Below are positions 33,650 to 46,039 of a stretch of 64,000 nucleotides of DNA, in pieces. Source of the stretch: Cenococcum geophilum 1.58 (taxonomy: Eukaryota; Ascomycota; Dothideomycetes; Gloniales; Gloniaceae); contig KV748180.1 in assembly GCA_001692895.1 (NCBI GenBank), forward strand, positions 3,714,195-3,778,194, read 5' to 3'. Below the pieces are notes generated by a model. It saw only the letters and a program-made list of their open reading frames with translations, had not been told where the DNA came from and did not search any database. The position numbers and the translations under genes were made by a program. The first letter of the stretch is position 1; every line of letters begins with the position of its first letter.

Positions 33650-36600
33650 TAAATAGCAAGATTAGCAGTTTAAGGTATTAATAGATAGTAGAGCAATAAG
33701 GAACTATATCTCGCTAGCAGCAGTTAAAAGAATAGGGTTACTATATAGGTAGAAGGAACGTTCTTACCTATTAGTAATAATTTTAGGAGATCCGATAGCC
33801 TATGGAGGAGGCATCATTAATTTTAAAATAGGACCTATTTAGTTAACCATTAAAGGAAGACAAGTTAAGATGTCTTTTGATATATTACTATTAGGGAATA
33901 ATAAGGTAGTATTGGGAATGCCTTAGTTATAGGAATATAATCTAAAGATTAATTAGGTTATAGGTTAGGTTAATATTAGAGAAATATAACGCTAAAAGAT
34001 ATAATAATAAACTAAGTTGGTATGGTACCAAGTAGAAACAACCTATAAAGAAATAGAAAAAGGGCTAAGCTATATACTAAAAAGATACTATAAGTATAGT
34101 AAGAAACTATAGTTACCTAAGAGTAAAAGGCTGTTAAAGTATATAGTATAGGACTATAAAATAGAATTAGAACCAGAAATAAGTTTAAGGTTCTTTCCAA
34201 TCTATAAGCTTACTAAAGAAGAAGGTAGAGCACTAAAAGAGTTTATCTAAGAAAACTTATGAAGGGGATATATTAGACCATCGCAGTTATTAGCGGGTTA
34301 TCTAGTACTATTTGTACTAAAAAAGAATAGCAAACTAAGGCTATATATCGACTATAGATAGTTAAACAGCATTACTAGAAAGGATAGGTATCCTTTACCC
34401 TTAATTAGCAAAATCTAAGATAGGATAGGTAATACGCAAATCTTTATAAAGATAGATCTGAGATAGGCGTACTATTAGATTAGGATTAAGAAAGGCGATA
34501 AATAGAAGGTAGCCTTTAAGTTAAAAGAAGGACTATATAAACCATTAGTTATATAATTCGGGCTTATAAATGTACTAGCAACGTTTTAGAAGCGTATTAA
34601 TAATATATTAGGAGAACATTTAGATAAATTTATTATAGTATACCTTAATAATATTATTATCTACTTAATAAACGAAGAAGAATATGGAGAACACGTTAAA
34701 TGGGTCTTAAGGAGACTATAGAAAGAATAAATGCTAGTAGTAATTAAGAAATGCAAGTTCTTTACTAAGAAGACTAATTTTATTAGATTTATTATTAAAC
34801 TAGGCCAACTTAGTATAAATCTAAAAAAGATTAAGGCTATAGTAAATTGGTAAGAACCGGAGAACGTTATATAATTAAGATTGTTTCTAGGGTTTTACAA
34901 TTACTATAGGAGGTTTATAGCGTAATAGTTAAAAGATATTAAACCATTTACGCGATTAACGAAGAAAGAAGAACTATAGGTATAGGGAGAGGAACAGTAA
35001 GAACTCTTTAAAAAAGTTAAAGAGTTATTTACCCAGAAGCCAGTTCTTAAGATCTATTAACTAGGACTAGAGACGGTTATAGAAATAGATATATTAGACT
35101 TTATACTAGGAGCATATTTTATATAAAAGCATTTAGACGGATAGTATTTAGTAGTATATTATAGTTGGAAGATAACACTACTAGAGTTAAACTATAACAT
35201 CTATAATAAGAAGTTATTAGGTATAGTTATAGCACTAAAGGAATAGAGAGTATTTTTATAAGGTATAAAAAAACTATTTATAGTTAAAACGGATTATAAG
35301 AACCTAATAGGATTTCTAATAATAAAGGAACTTAACTAAAGACAGGTTAAATAGGCGGAGATGCTTATAGAATACTATTTTAAGATTTAGTATACTAAGG
35401 GCACAGATAATACGCGAGCCAATGTATTAAGTTAAAAGGCTAAATTATAAAATAACGATAAGCTATTAGGGGCTTTACTGCGAAAAGATATAGATAAACT
35501 AATTAGGTATAATTACCCAAAAATCGCAATAACTTAAGAAAATAAGCTAGAGAAGGTCTACGAGACGCTAGAAAGCTTTTAGGTATAAAGAATTCTAGAG
35601 GCATAGCTAGAAGACCTATAGTTAGATATATATAAAAACTAAGAAGTAAAGTATATCCTAAGAAGCATAGCAGAGCAGTTCGTGGAGGACTTCTATAAAG
35701 GACTAACTTAAGGATATAATAGAGCTACGGGCCTAGTGTTAAGACTCTAGGAGAAGTATATTATTAACAGAATCTAAAGAATAGCTAGAAGGGTTACTAA
35801 GGAGTATCTAAATTACTAAAGGAATAAACTAACGAGGTATAAGCCGTATGGAGGGCTACAACCTGTTAAAACACTAGAGAGACTATAGGAGGTTATATTA
35901 TAGGACTTTATTATTAAGTTACTAAAGTTAAGAGATCCTATTACCGGACAAGATTATAACGCGATCTTAGTAATAGTAGATAAGCTTATAAAGTGGGGAT
36001 ACTTTATAGCCTATACGGAAGAAATCTTAGCAGAAGATATCGCTAGAATCTATATTAAAGAAGTATTTGCAAGATATAGAGCACTAAGTAAAATTATATT
36101 AGATAAAGATCTAAGATTTATAGCAGCATTCTAGGAGGTATTCTTAGCGGAACAAGAAATTTAAGCAGTAACTTTTACCGTATATTATCCGCAGACAGAC
36201 GGCTAAACGGAAAGATTAAACTAGACACTAAAACAGTATCTAAGATATTATATTAATCACGCACAGAATAATTAGGTATCGCTATTATTAGTTATACAGT
36301 TTATATACAATGCAACACTACAAGAAGAAATAGGTATGTTACTATTTAAGGCGAATTACGGATATAAGCTAAGAACATTATTATTGCCACGTTAAGTAAA
36401 GAAAACAAGTAATAGAGCTAAGTAAAGGATGGAGACTTTAATAAATCTTTATGCAAACCTTATAGAAATAGCTAAGGTAGTACAGTAAAGAATAAAAAAG
36501 TACTACGATGCTAAGAGATCTAAGGGACCAGATCTTAAGGAGGGAGATAAAGTATAGCTACTATACAAAAATTTCAAAAGTCGACGACTAAGTAAAAAGT

Positions 36601-36990
36601 TAGACCACGTTAGACTAGGACCTTTTAAAATTATACAGAGAATTTCACCAGTCACGTTTAAGTTAAACCTACTAGCTAAAATAAAGATCTACCCTATATA
36701 GCATATCGCGATAATAGAACTAGCATATAGGAATGTCAAGCTACTAGTTTATAAGGCAGACACATACAGAGGTTAGGAAGAAGATAAATAGCAAGTTTTA
36801 AGGATTATTAGTTATAAGGACATTAACAATAAAACATAGTATAAGGTTAAGTAGATAGGCTATACTAAGACTACCTAGGAGCTACTAGAGAATTTAAAGA
36901 ATACTATAGAAAAGGTATAGGAGTATCGGAAGAAAACAGGTTAGGCAACATTAATAAAGAGGAATCGCTAAAGAATAAGTCACCTAAGGG
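33650..36990 (+). pseudogene. G1 pol (protease, RT, RNase H, integrase, chromodomain), degraded
   Basis: Protease: FKVLIDSRAIRNYISLAAV near 33680. RT: LRLYIDYR near 34340, and VYLNNIIIYL near 34640, where both catalytic Asp of YLDD are now Asn. RNase H-like region at about 35070-35420 (YNIYNKKLLGIVIALK, then YTKGTDNTRANVLS). Integrase core at about 35900-36250 (VIVDKLIKWGYFI, then LDKDLRFI, then YYPQTDG). Chromodomain at about 36780-36930 (VLRIISYKDINNK and KWIGYTKTTWELLENL after reading stops as Trp). The chromodomain, known to direct integration into heterochromatin in this clade, places G1 in the chromoviruses. Confidence 0.88.
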
Positions 36991-37684
36991 GGACCTAGAA
37001 AGAGCGACTGCCAAACTACTTAAAGTTATTTCCTTCTCTATTAGAAGAGAATCTATTCTTTTATTACTAAGTTCCTACAGACCTTATTCTATAAGCTTCT
37101 ACTCCTTAAAACAAACTTTTTTATAAACTTTCTTAAGACGAATTAGTTAAGTAGACGTAGTAAGACGAGAATTAAGAGCCCGTTGTTAAGCATTAGTAGC
37201 CTTTTTTTTAGCGTTATATAAACGATAAAGTTCCGCCAAAGTAACGGACAACTTATTATTAAGTTTTATAGTAGTAAATTAAACACAAAACCCTATAATA
37301 AATTACTTAGGGAACTTAGAGACTACTAAGAGTTATAGGACGCGTATACTTAGCGTTAGAAACCGAGCGAATATTATAAGACGATTAAACGTTTGCTCTA
37401 GTGTACTCTAAATAAGAGGAAGGTTGCTAGGACGAAGGACTTACTAACGTAATATAAACTAACCCCTCTTTCGTACAATAAGAACACGGAGATAGTATTA
37501 CTTCACTAAGTAATAGTATGGAAGAGACTATATACATATAACAAAGAGTTAAAGAAGAAGAAGGTACTTTAGGTATTATAAGTAACAATATTAACCAAAT
37601 TAATTAGACGAATATTATACCTCTAGTAAACAACTTAGAGATGCTAGGTATCTTTAAGGATAAAGATAAAGAGAAGGGAGATAG
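36990..37684 (+). other. G1 3' untranslated segment and polypurine tract
   Basis: About 700 bp between the pol end and the 3' LTR without a supported frame. It ends in the purine-rich primer tract at about 37660-37684. Confidence 0.6.
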
Positions 37685-38110
37685 TGTTACGGACGCTTTA
37701 AGTACAATATTATAACTACTTAGAGAGGAGTTAGAGGAAGCTAGTTGGTTAATATAAGCACGGTTTAGGATAGAACCCGTAGAACTATGTAACGAGGAAT
37801 GGTAAGCAGAGTTACGTAATGTAATCTATATAATCTATATAATCTGCGAGATCTATAATAAAGCGAATAGAGTAGATAAAGTAGACAGAGTAATAACTTT
37901 CTTAAGAGTATGGTTGTGTATTTAAGGACCCATAGTCCCTACCTAGATAGTTCCTTCCTTATAGTAATTCTTAGAATATAATTAGAGTTAATCTATTGGG
38001 CAACCACTCCACCAGTTGTTATTACGTTGTTAACTACTGTCTTTGCATTTCCTATACACCTAGCCTATTAACAGAACCCATCGTAGTTCCTGCTATAAGG
38101 TTCCGTTACA
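37685..38110 (+). repeat. G1 3' LTR
   Basis: 426 bp, ends CCGTTACA, followed by ATTAT. Compared with the 5' LTR it differs mostly by C/T and G/A changes in both directions, as independent RIP of the two LTRs would give. Confidence 0.9.
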
Positions 38111-38115
38111 ATTAT

Positions 38116-40500
38116 AGAGGATAAGCTACTTCTCTTTCTCGTTAAGGAGGTTATAAGCTAGCCCTTAAAAGGGAAGAGCTGTAAAGCCAACATTAACGTA
38201 CCTTAAGAGGAGACGCGGCTCTTATAGCGGTTAGTTTGCGGTTATATTACTACTTTAATAGACCTCTATTAGATGCAGAAAGCTATAGAAATAAATAGCT
38301 ACCCGTCTTCGCGGGAGGATAGCGTTAGGGAGTACCTAAAGATGCTATAGCGGAGGGACGCGTAGCGCGAGAAAGAGCAGTTCGCCGATAAGGGCAGAGA
38401 TACCTTTTTTAACGGCTATACTAAGGACGAGTTCTAGAGCGTCTGCTATAAGCTTTAGGCTAGGGGCGCCGCCTTATCCCTAGAGTGCTACTTCCATATA
38501 CTTATTAATATCCTACTAGGCTACTATATACTTACCCACAGTGGCAATAAACGCTTTACTAAGATCTTAGATCTATTTACCTTTAAGTTTAAGGGTAAAG
38601 GCCCTACGCGCTATATGCCCTTAATATTTACTATACGCGTAGGTAAGTAGAACTAGTATGGCCGCCTTAAGACTATTAGGGCCCTATAGAACAGAAAGCC
38701 GCTTATTTATATACTTAGTGGGCTAGCTTTCTATCTCTTATACTACTGAGATCTTAGTATAGAGCTGTTTCTAGACTTTAGTAGGCGCTTAGTATAGTAT
38801 AATATACGCCTAATTAAGAGCGGTAGGGACCGTAAGGTGGCCCTCTTATATAACTTATAGTAAGATTAGGTTGTAAAGGTTTTTTAGTATATTAGCGTCT
38901 TCTTAGAGAAGAAGATGTATATTAGGCAGAGCGCTAGCGCTAAAACGGCGGAGCTAAAGGGGGTTAGCGAGGACTAGATTTGGCGCGCTAGGAGGTAAAA
39001 CTAAGAGTAGATAGTAGGCTATTACTTAAACTTTCTCCTATAAGAGTTTATAAGGTTAATAGTAGGATACCCTTTATAGATGGGCTGCTTTAAAATCCAC
39101 CGTATAGGTATTACGCCGCCTAATATACTGCTATTAATAATATAGCCCGAACTAGATAAATGGAAGGGCCGCTTTAGCTTATAGCTATACTAGATTAATA
39201 ACCTTACCGCTATAGGGGTTACAAACCTTCTCTTTTACCTTCGCGAGGTTATTCTATAGGACTTAGTAACCCTCTATAAGATATTCCTAAGCTATTTAGT
39301 ATAAAGCTACCCTATTTTTTAGTATAAGGTATATAAGGCCTTTATATAGGATCTAGAGCCCTACCTATAGGAAGAGGAGGGGAGCCTAAATTAGCTGTTA
39401 ATTCTTTATTAAGCTATACTACTTCTTACTAACTAAAGGCTTTATATGCTAAATATAAGTAGATAGCTAATAAGGTTAAGGGCTTATTAAACTATTTAGA
39501 TAAGTTCTAGCGGGCCTAATCTTTATAGCTTTAATTACTAACATTTAGAGGCCTTACATTTTAACTAAAAGCCCCTTTAGCTATAGCTGCGGCTGCGGCT
39601 GCGGTATGGCCTTAGGGCCAGTCTACTAACCCCTTATATCCGCCTATAGAAGTGGCCCCTTTAGCTCTATCTGTTACGGGATCTAGTAGATATACGTCCG
39701 CCTAGGTAAGCGCTATAGGCTCTCCTTCCTATATAGCTTCGCCACTACTACTACCGCCGCCACTGCTATAGCCGCAGTTCTAGCTAGAGCCTAAATCTGG
39801 GTCTTTACCTATATACTATATAAGCCGCGCGGTAAACTCTATATAGGCCCTTTAGCGTAAGTAGATTAAAGGGCTAGGAGGTAATTCTTTTATAGTAGCG
39901 CTAGATTCTAAATAGGGCAGTAGATAGCGGGCTGGCTAATAAAAGGAGGTTTAATAGTACTCCCTATAGCTTAAGGTTATTAAGGAGATTAAGCGGGTTA
40001 TATAGGTCTAGAAGGTTAGTAAGGAAGTGGCTATATAGCAGGTTAATCTACGGTAGGAGCAAATATAGTGCTTACTAGATTAGCTTTATAAACGGCTTTA
40101 AGCGGGTAGAAAAGCTTTAAAATAGTTATATATATAACTTCTAATAAGATACTAAGAGGTTTTCTATTAAAACCTTTATCTATAGCCCCCTAGGGGCTTA
40201 TTTTAGTACTATATAAGTTTAATAGGATGCTTTAGGGTGCTTATACAATAGTAGCGCGCAACTTAAAACGCGAATATCTTTATTAACCTATAGCTGATTC
40301 TTACCATTCTAGTATAAGTAGAAAGCTCTTAGTAGGCTCTACGTATAGCACTTAATAGGTATTAAAAGCGCGGTGTCGCTAGTGATTAAAAATCGACTGT
40401 AGATATAGGGTAATATCTATAGTCGCTAAACGTATAGGCCTCCTCACCTGCGTAATTATAACTTAGCTGCTAAATTAGCTATATAAACGTAACTGTAAAT
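38116..40500 (+). pseudogene. Crypton 1 tyrosine recombinase, main part, degraded
   Basis: The plus-strand frame continues from 27684. Recognisable features: LLGYYILTHSGNKRF then ILDLFTFKFKGKGPTRYMPL (38500-38630), with the domain's first catalytic Arg region and GKQNQHGR-like context; FLEKKMYIRQSASAKTAEL near 38910, where HxxR is expected (His changed to Tyr); YYLNFLPQEFIRL near 39020, with the candidate Tyr nucleophile; GCFKIHRIGITPPN near 39090. The C-terminal tail near 39840-40120 (GLGGNSFIVALDSK, then GRKALK) matches the GCR1_C-type DNA-binding domain of fungal Cryptons and CBF3/Ndc10-like proteins. Stops throughout. Confidence 0.78.
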
Positions 40501-43440
40501 ATACTATTAGTATTAACTACCTGGCTAATCCTTAGTTAGCTAAAAAATCACATATTTAGCTAGCCACCTAGGTTAGATTTAAGGATCTCTATAGCGCCAC
40601 TAGCGCTAAGCTAAGGAGATTTGTGTATCTAGGGCCACCTACTAATTAAGCCGCTAATTAACCCTAACCGTAGGGTAATTAGGGGCATTAGGGCCCTAAG
40701 TATATATAAAAAAGTCCTCCCTACCTAATCCTTAATCGCGGTAGCACGTCTACTATTATACCTACTATATAAGATAGCGCTAACTAACCGCGTAGAGATT
40801 AATATTGCTAATAATGCCAAATTACGCGCTAACGCGCAGTATATCCTTACCCTTACGTATACCATAAGGCCTAAGAATATGTTTTTAATATATAATCTAA
40901 AGCAGAAGGAGTTTAAGGTAATACTCCCCCTCTTTTAAAAGTATCGCGGCCTATAATTAACGCGTTATTTAGCTCTAGGCCTTCTGTAAACGGAAGCAGT
41001 ATTATAATAGCAATACTATTATAAAGGATAAGCTACTTCTCTTTCTTGTTAAGGAGGTTATAAGCTAGCCCTTAAAAGGGAAGAGCTGTAAAGCTGACAT
41101 TAACGTACCTTAAGAGGAGACGTAGCTCTTATAGCGGTTAGTTTGCGGTTATATTACTACTTTAACGGACCTCTATTAGATGCAGAAAGCTATAGGAATA
41201 AATAGCCACCTGTTTTTATGGAAGGATAGCGTTAGGGAGTACCTAAAGATACTATAGCGGAGGGACGCGCAGCGTAAGAAAGAGTAGTTCGCTAATAAGG
41301 GCAGAGATACCCTTCTTAATAGCTATACCGAGGACGAGTTCTAGAGCGTCTGCTATAAGCTTTAGGCTAGGGGCGCCGCCTTATCCCTAGAGTGCTACTT
41401 CTGCATACTTATTAATATCCTACTAGGCTACTATATGCTTACCCGCGGTGGCGATAGACGCTTTACTAAGATCTTAGATCTATTTACCTTTAAGTTTAAG
41501 GGTAAAGGCCCTACGCGCTATATGCCCTTAATATTTACTATATACGTAGGTAAGTAGAACTAGTATGGCCGCCTTAAGACTATTAGGGCCCTATAGAATA
41601 GGAAGCCGCTTATTTATATACTTAGTAGGCTAGCTTTCTATCTTTTATACCGCTAGGATCTTAATACGGAGCTATTCCTAGACTTTAGTAGGCGCTTAGT
41701 ATAGTATAATATACGCCTAATTAAGAGCGGTAGGGACCGTAAGGTAGCCCTCTTATATAACTTGCAGTGAGATTAGGTTGTAAAGGTCTTCTAATATATT
41801 AGCGTCTTTTTAGAGAAGAAGACGTATATTAGGCGGAGCGCTGGCGCTAAGACAGCGGAGCTAAAGGGGGTTAGTAAGGACTAGATTTAGCGCGCTAGGA
41901 GGTAAAACTAAGAGTAAATAATAGGCTATTACTTAAACTTTCTCCCGCGAGAGTTTATAAGGTTAATAGTAGGATACCCCTTATAGATAGGCTGCTTTAA
42001 AATCTACCGTGTAGGTATTACGCCGCCTAATATACTGCTATTAATAATATAGCCTAAACTAGATAAATGGAAGGGCCGCTTTAGCCCGTAGCTATACTAG
42101 ATTAATAACCTTACTACTATAGGGGTTATAAACCTTTTCTTTTACCTCCGTGAGGTTATTCTATAAGACTTAATAACCCTTTATAAGATAGTCCTAAGCT
42201 ATCTAGTATAGAGCCACCCTATTTTTTAGTATAAGGTATATAAGGCCTTTACGTAAGATCTAGAGCTTTACCTATAGGAAGAGGAGGGGAGCCTAAATTA
42301 GCTGTTAATTCTCTATTAAGCTATGCCACTCCTTACTAACTAACTAAAGGCTTTATATACTGAATATAAGTAGATAGCTAGTAAGGTTAAGGGCTTATTA
42401 GATTATTTAGATAAGTCCTAATAGGCCTAATCTTTATAGCTTTAATTACTAATATCCGGAGGCCTTACATTTTAACTAGAAGCCCCTTTAGCTATAGCTA
42501 CAGCTACGGCTACGGTATAGCCTTAGGGCCGGTCTACTAACCCCCTACGTCCGCCTATAAAAGTGGCCCCTTTAGCTCTATCTATTACAGGATTTAGTAG
42601 ATATACGTCCGCCTAGGTAAGCACTATAGGCTCTCCTTCCTATATAGCTTCGCCACCACCACTACCGCCGCCGCTGCTATAGCTATAGCTATAGCTATAG
42701 CTACAGCCGCAGTTCTAGCTAGAGCCTAGGTCTGGGTCTCTACCTATATACTATATAAGCCGCGCGGTAAACTCCGTATAGGCCCTTTAGCGTAAGTAGA
42801 TTAAAGGGCTAGGAGGTAATCCTTCTATAGTAGCGCTAGATTCTAAATAGGGCAGTAAATAGCGGGCTAGCTAGTAAAAAGAGGTTTAATAGTACTCCCT
42901 ACGGCTTAAGGTTATTAAGGAGATTAAGCGGGTTATATAGGTCTAGAAGGTTAGCGAGGAAGCGGCTATATAGTAGGTTAATCTACGGCAGGAGCAAATA
43001 TAGTACTCGCTAAATTAGCTTTATAAACGGCTTTAAGCGGGTAGAAAAGCTTTAAAATAGTTATATATATAACTTCTAATAAGATACTAAGAGGTTTTCT
43101 ATTAAAACCTTTATCTATAGCCCCCTAGGGGCTTATTTTAGTGCCGTGTAAGTTTAATAGGGTGCTTTAGGGTGCTTATACGATGGTGGCGCGCAACTTA
43201 AAACGCGAATATCTTTATTAACCTATGGCCGATTCTTACCATTCTAGTATAAGTAGAAAGCTCTTAGCAGGCTCTACGTATAGCGCTCGACGGGTGTTAA
43301 GAGCGCGGTGTCGCTGGCGATTAAAAATCGACTGTGGATATGGGGTAATATCTATAGTCGCTGAACGCACGGGCCTCCTCACCTGCGTAATTATAACTTA
43401 GCCGCTGAATCAGCCATATAAACGTAACTGTAGATATACT
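40501..43440 (+). mobile_element. Crypton 2, complete tandem copy
   Basis: This is a whole second copy, about 2.9 kb, head to tail with Crypton 1. The 5' region (40505-41018) corresponds to 27172-27684 and the body (41027-43440) to 38116-40500. The junction between the two copies at ~40500 is direct (ATACTATTAGTATTAAC). There are no terminal inverted repeats. It is RIP-mutated throughout. Confidence 0.8.
40780..43130 (+). pseudogene. Crypton 2 tyrosine recombinase, degraded
   Basis: It shows the same domains as Crypton 1: LFTFKFKGKGPTRYMPL near 41490, FLEKKTYIRRSAGAKTAEL near 41810, YYLNFLPREFIRL near 41930, GCFKIYRVGITPPN near 42000, and the GCR1_C-like tail near 42790-43050. A GCTATA/GCTACG simple repeat (42670-42710) expands a short proline/serine-rich linker relative to copy 1. 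The encoded enzyme would recombine through a Tyr nucleophile; here stops and the His to Tyr change rule out activity. Confidence 0.78.
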
Positions 43441-43534
43441 ATTGCTACGGTAGTTTGGGTCTAATATTATTAATAAGAATTAAACCAATTAAACCAGCTA
43501 AATCTTCCCTTAGTCTTAATGTTTTTTGGTTTTC

Positions 43535-43672
43535 GCGCATAGGTTTTCTTAGGTGCCTCAGCCGCTTCGTAGATAATTGGCAGGCCCGCCCCTTTACATA
43601 ACTTCTTACTAATTCTCAGCTCCACGTGACCCAACAAAATCCTCTACGTAGCGTCTAAGAGATTATGGGCGC
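43535..43672. mobile_element. MITE 4 (related to MITEs 2, 3 and 5)
   Basis: The right end, read inverted, is GCGCCCATAATCTCTTAGAC, nearly the same as the end of MITE 3. The left end is GCGCATAGGTTTTCTTAGG. The inner inverted arms are CGCTTCGTAGATAATT and CGCTACGTAGAGGATT. Confidence 0.6.
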
Positions 43673-43925
43673 GTGCTTGCTATAAGCTAGGCTACTTTTT
43701 CAACGTATATTATTTTTAAGCAGCCATAATAGGGCCAATTTAGCAGCTATAGTTACAGTTGTTAATGCATTTAAATTATAACCTCTTCTTCTTATATATT
43801 CTTATTAATTTAATTAGCTAGCCTATATATTAGGGGTTGATATACAGCCTTAAAGTCCAAAAATGTATTTTTTAAAACTAGGCTAACCTAACTAGCTATA
43901 TCAGAACCTCGATCGCATTTTACTA

Positions 43926-44019
43926 CCACAACTTATTTTTCCCTAAGATTGGGTAAGCTACTTCTTATTATAGCTAAGAAGTAGCTTACCTAATCTTAGG
44001 GGAAAATAAGCTATAGTGG
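43926..44019. repeat. Near-perfect hairpin (94 bp)
   Basis: Arms of about 42 bp (left core CCCTAAGATTGGGTAAGC) are separated by a 7-bp loop, TTATAGC. The arms differ at only a few positions. It is probably a foldback MITE. Confidence 0.85.
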
Positions 44020-44072
44020 GGAAGTTCTATTTTAAAAGTATAAGGAAACTATAAGGTATAAGGGTGTAAAAC

Positions 44073-44243
44073 GCGCCTATTTTCTCTTAGACCCTTAGAG
44101 AGGAATTGCCTCGCACATGCTCTAATTAGCTAGATCGCTTATATACGGCACCTTCCTTAGCAGAATTTTATAACAGAATTGCATAATATTTATAAAGTGA
44201 GAGGTAATTCCTTAACGAGGGTCCGGGGCACCTGAGATAACGC
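44073..44243. mobile_element. MITE 5 (CTCTTAGAC / CGTTATCTCA end family)
   Basis: The left end is GCGCCTATTTTCTCTTAGAC; the right end, inverted, is GCGTTATCTCAGG. The inner arms AGGAATTGCCTCGCAC and AGGAATTACCTCTCAC are strongly paired. Confidence 0.7.
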
Positions 44244-44307
44244 ATAGGCCACTTTTATATTAGACACTACCGTAGCAAGGAATAGTCTATCTACTTAAAT
44301 TGGGCTA

Positions 44308-44677
44308 TATTACGGGACACCCCTATAATACCTTACACACATCTACCTGTTTTTACTAACTTAGCAATTAGAGACTAACCGCGAAATAGCAACCTAATAG
44401 CAATCTAATGGCAATCTAACGGCAATCTATGGTATTTTGCTATATTCTGCCAAGTTCTACTAAATTCTGCTAAGTTCTGCTAGGACTATAAACTGAACCC
44501 TATTCTGCCCTATGTATATATTAACTAAGCAACTAAGTTAACGATATATACCCCTTCTTCCCATTTTCCTACCTTCTTTCCTTACGTAACGTCTTGACTT
44601 CTTATACAGTTTATACACATAGCTTAATAATATCTACCTTGCTATATATTATCGCCGCTTATACTTACTCCGTAACA
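44308..44677 (+). repeat. G2 5' LTR
   Basis: 370 bp. It contains an internal short tandem array of GCAATCTAAY (44400-44430) and a TTCTGCTAAG array (44445-44485). Confidence 0.9.
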
Positions 44678-44719
44678 CTATATTGCGTTAACTCTATATA
44701 CCACCTCCGAGATATAAAA

Positions 44720-45800
44720 TGACCCTAAAGCCCATATAACAGCCGCCGGTATTATATCTATACTCTAAAAATAACTAGCAGAAATATAAAAGTCTTTTAT
44801 AGACGCCCTTATATAAAACTAAGCTACTTTAAACTAATAATAAGCCGAATAAGAAGTATAACACTAGTAATTAATTAAGGACCTCTAAGAAGAAATCCGT
44901 ACACTTAAGATGCCTATATTAGGGCCTTAAGACTAAATACTATTTTTAGAGATAAACACGCTGAACGTAAGCCCTAAACCTATAGTAACTGTCTACCTTA
45001 AACTAACTACTATACTAAAACAATCTAAACAACTACTAAATCCCCTAGTATTTACTAGTAAATAATAAGAACTCTAATTATTCCTAAGCCAGCTTAAAAA
45101 TAAGCTAACTAGTAACGCTAACCGTTACCTAACCGAAGCTAACCGACTTTATTACGCCCTAAGTCGACTAGGAGGAGAGGTAGCTAACTTTATTAAACCT
45201 TTTTAGCCAACCTTAGTATAAAGCCTAGTTGTACTTCTTAAAGCCTTATATAGTAACCTAAACCGCTAAGCTACTACCTAGAAAAAGATAAACTATATAG
45301 CTTAAGGAACGAAAAGTTTCCTAGTATACTTCTTTAAATTTAACCGTTATATAAGGGAAACAGGTTAGAATAACTCCGCACTAATTAATAGCCTTATTAA
45401 ATCTCTAAGCCCTAAACTAAAAACCTCCCTAATAGGCGTAGACTTACCAGGAGCCCTTAATACCTACGTAAATATTATTAATAAACGGTATAATAATATA
45501 CTACGCCTAATACTAAAACCCGCCCCCTAATATAATATAGCAACCCTATAAACGTTTACTAGGTTATTATCTTAGCCTAAGTACCCCAACGCTATAGATA
45601 TTAACACTAGAACTCTAAAGTACGCCCTACTAGGGTCCCTTAAATAAGAAAGACGCATTAAGCTAGGCCTCTACTTTAAGTGCGGAAGTAAGGACTATAT
45701 CTTAAAATACTATCTCGTCCCCTTACCTACGCCCTAAAACAATTTATAAACGGCTAATACTAGTAACTATTTACCGTATTAATCTTCTAGTTACCGCCCC
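44720..45800 (+). pseudogene. G2 gag, degraded
   Basis: Plus-strand capsid-type reading: LFLSQLKNKLTSNANRYLTE, then ALSRLGGEVANFIKPFQ at about 45080-45200, the conserved fungal Gypsy capsid core. A zinc knuckle follows near 45667-45710 (FKCGSKDYILKYY, with Tyr in place of His and Cys). Stops occur at expected Gln codons. Confidence 0.82.
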
Positions 45801-46039
45801 TAATCTTTACCTAGTTCTAGCCCCGTATTTAGTAAGCACCACTTATAAGGGTAAAGCTATAACCGACGTTTTATAGAAACCCCTTCCCGCTTATTACTAA
45901 AAGGTATATTTTAGAGTTACGTTGCTCTCTAGGACGGCTCTGCCTTAAGATCTTATTAAATGCTTTAGATATTACAAACTCTAACTCTTAGGATTATAGT
46001 ATAACCGTTAACTATTATCTTTAGTAGAATAATTAATAG

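Larger units (their letters stand above)
27685..38110 (+). mobile_element. G1: complete Ty3/Gypsy chromovirus with a nested LINE
   Basis: The LTRs are 27685-28109 and 37685-38110, both starting TGTTACGGACGC and ending CCGTTATA/CCGTTACA. The TSD is ATTAT. A purine-rich tract AAAGAGAAGGGAGATAG lies directly before the 3' LTR. The order is gag, protease, RT, RNase H, integrase, chromodomain. LINE D (28701-31060) interrupts gag, so the element itself is about 8 kb. All ORFs are broken by RIP-type stops. Confidence 0.92.
43442..44278. mobile_element. 837-bp element with TTGCTACGGTAGT ends, hosting other MITEs
   Basis: The terminal inverted repeats are TTGCTACGGTAGT at 43442 and its inverse at 44266-44278. 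Inside are MITE 4, a long hairpin and MITE 5. No coding region was found. No clear TSD was found. Confidence 0.6.
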
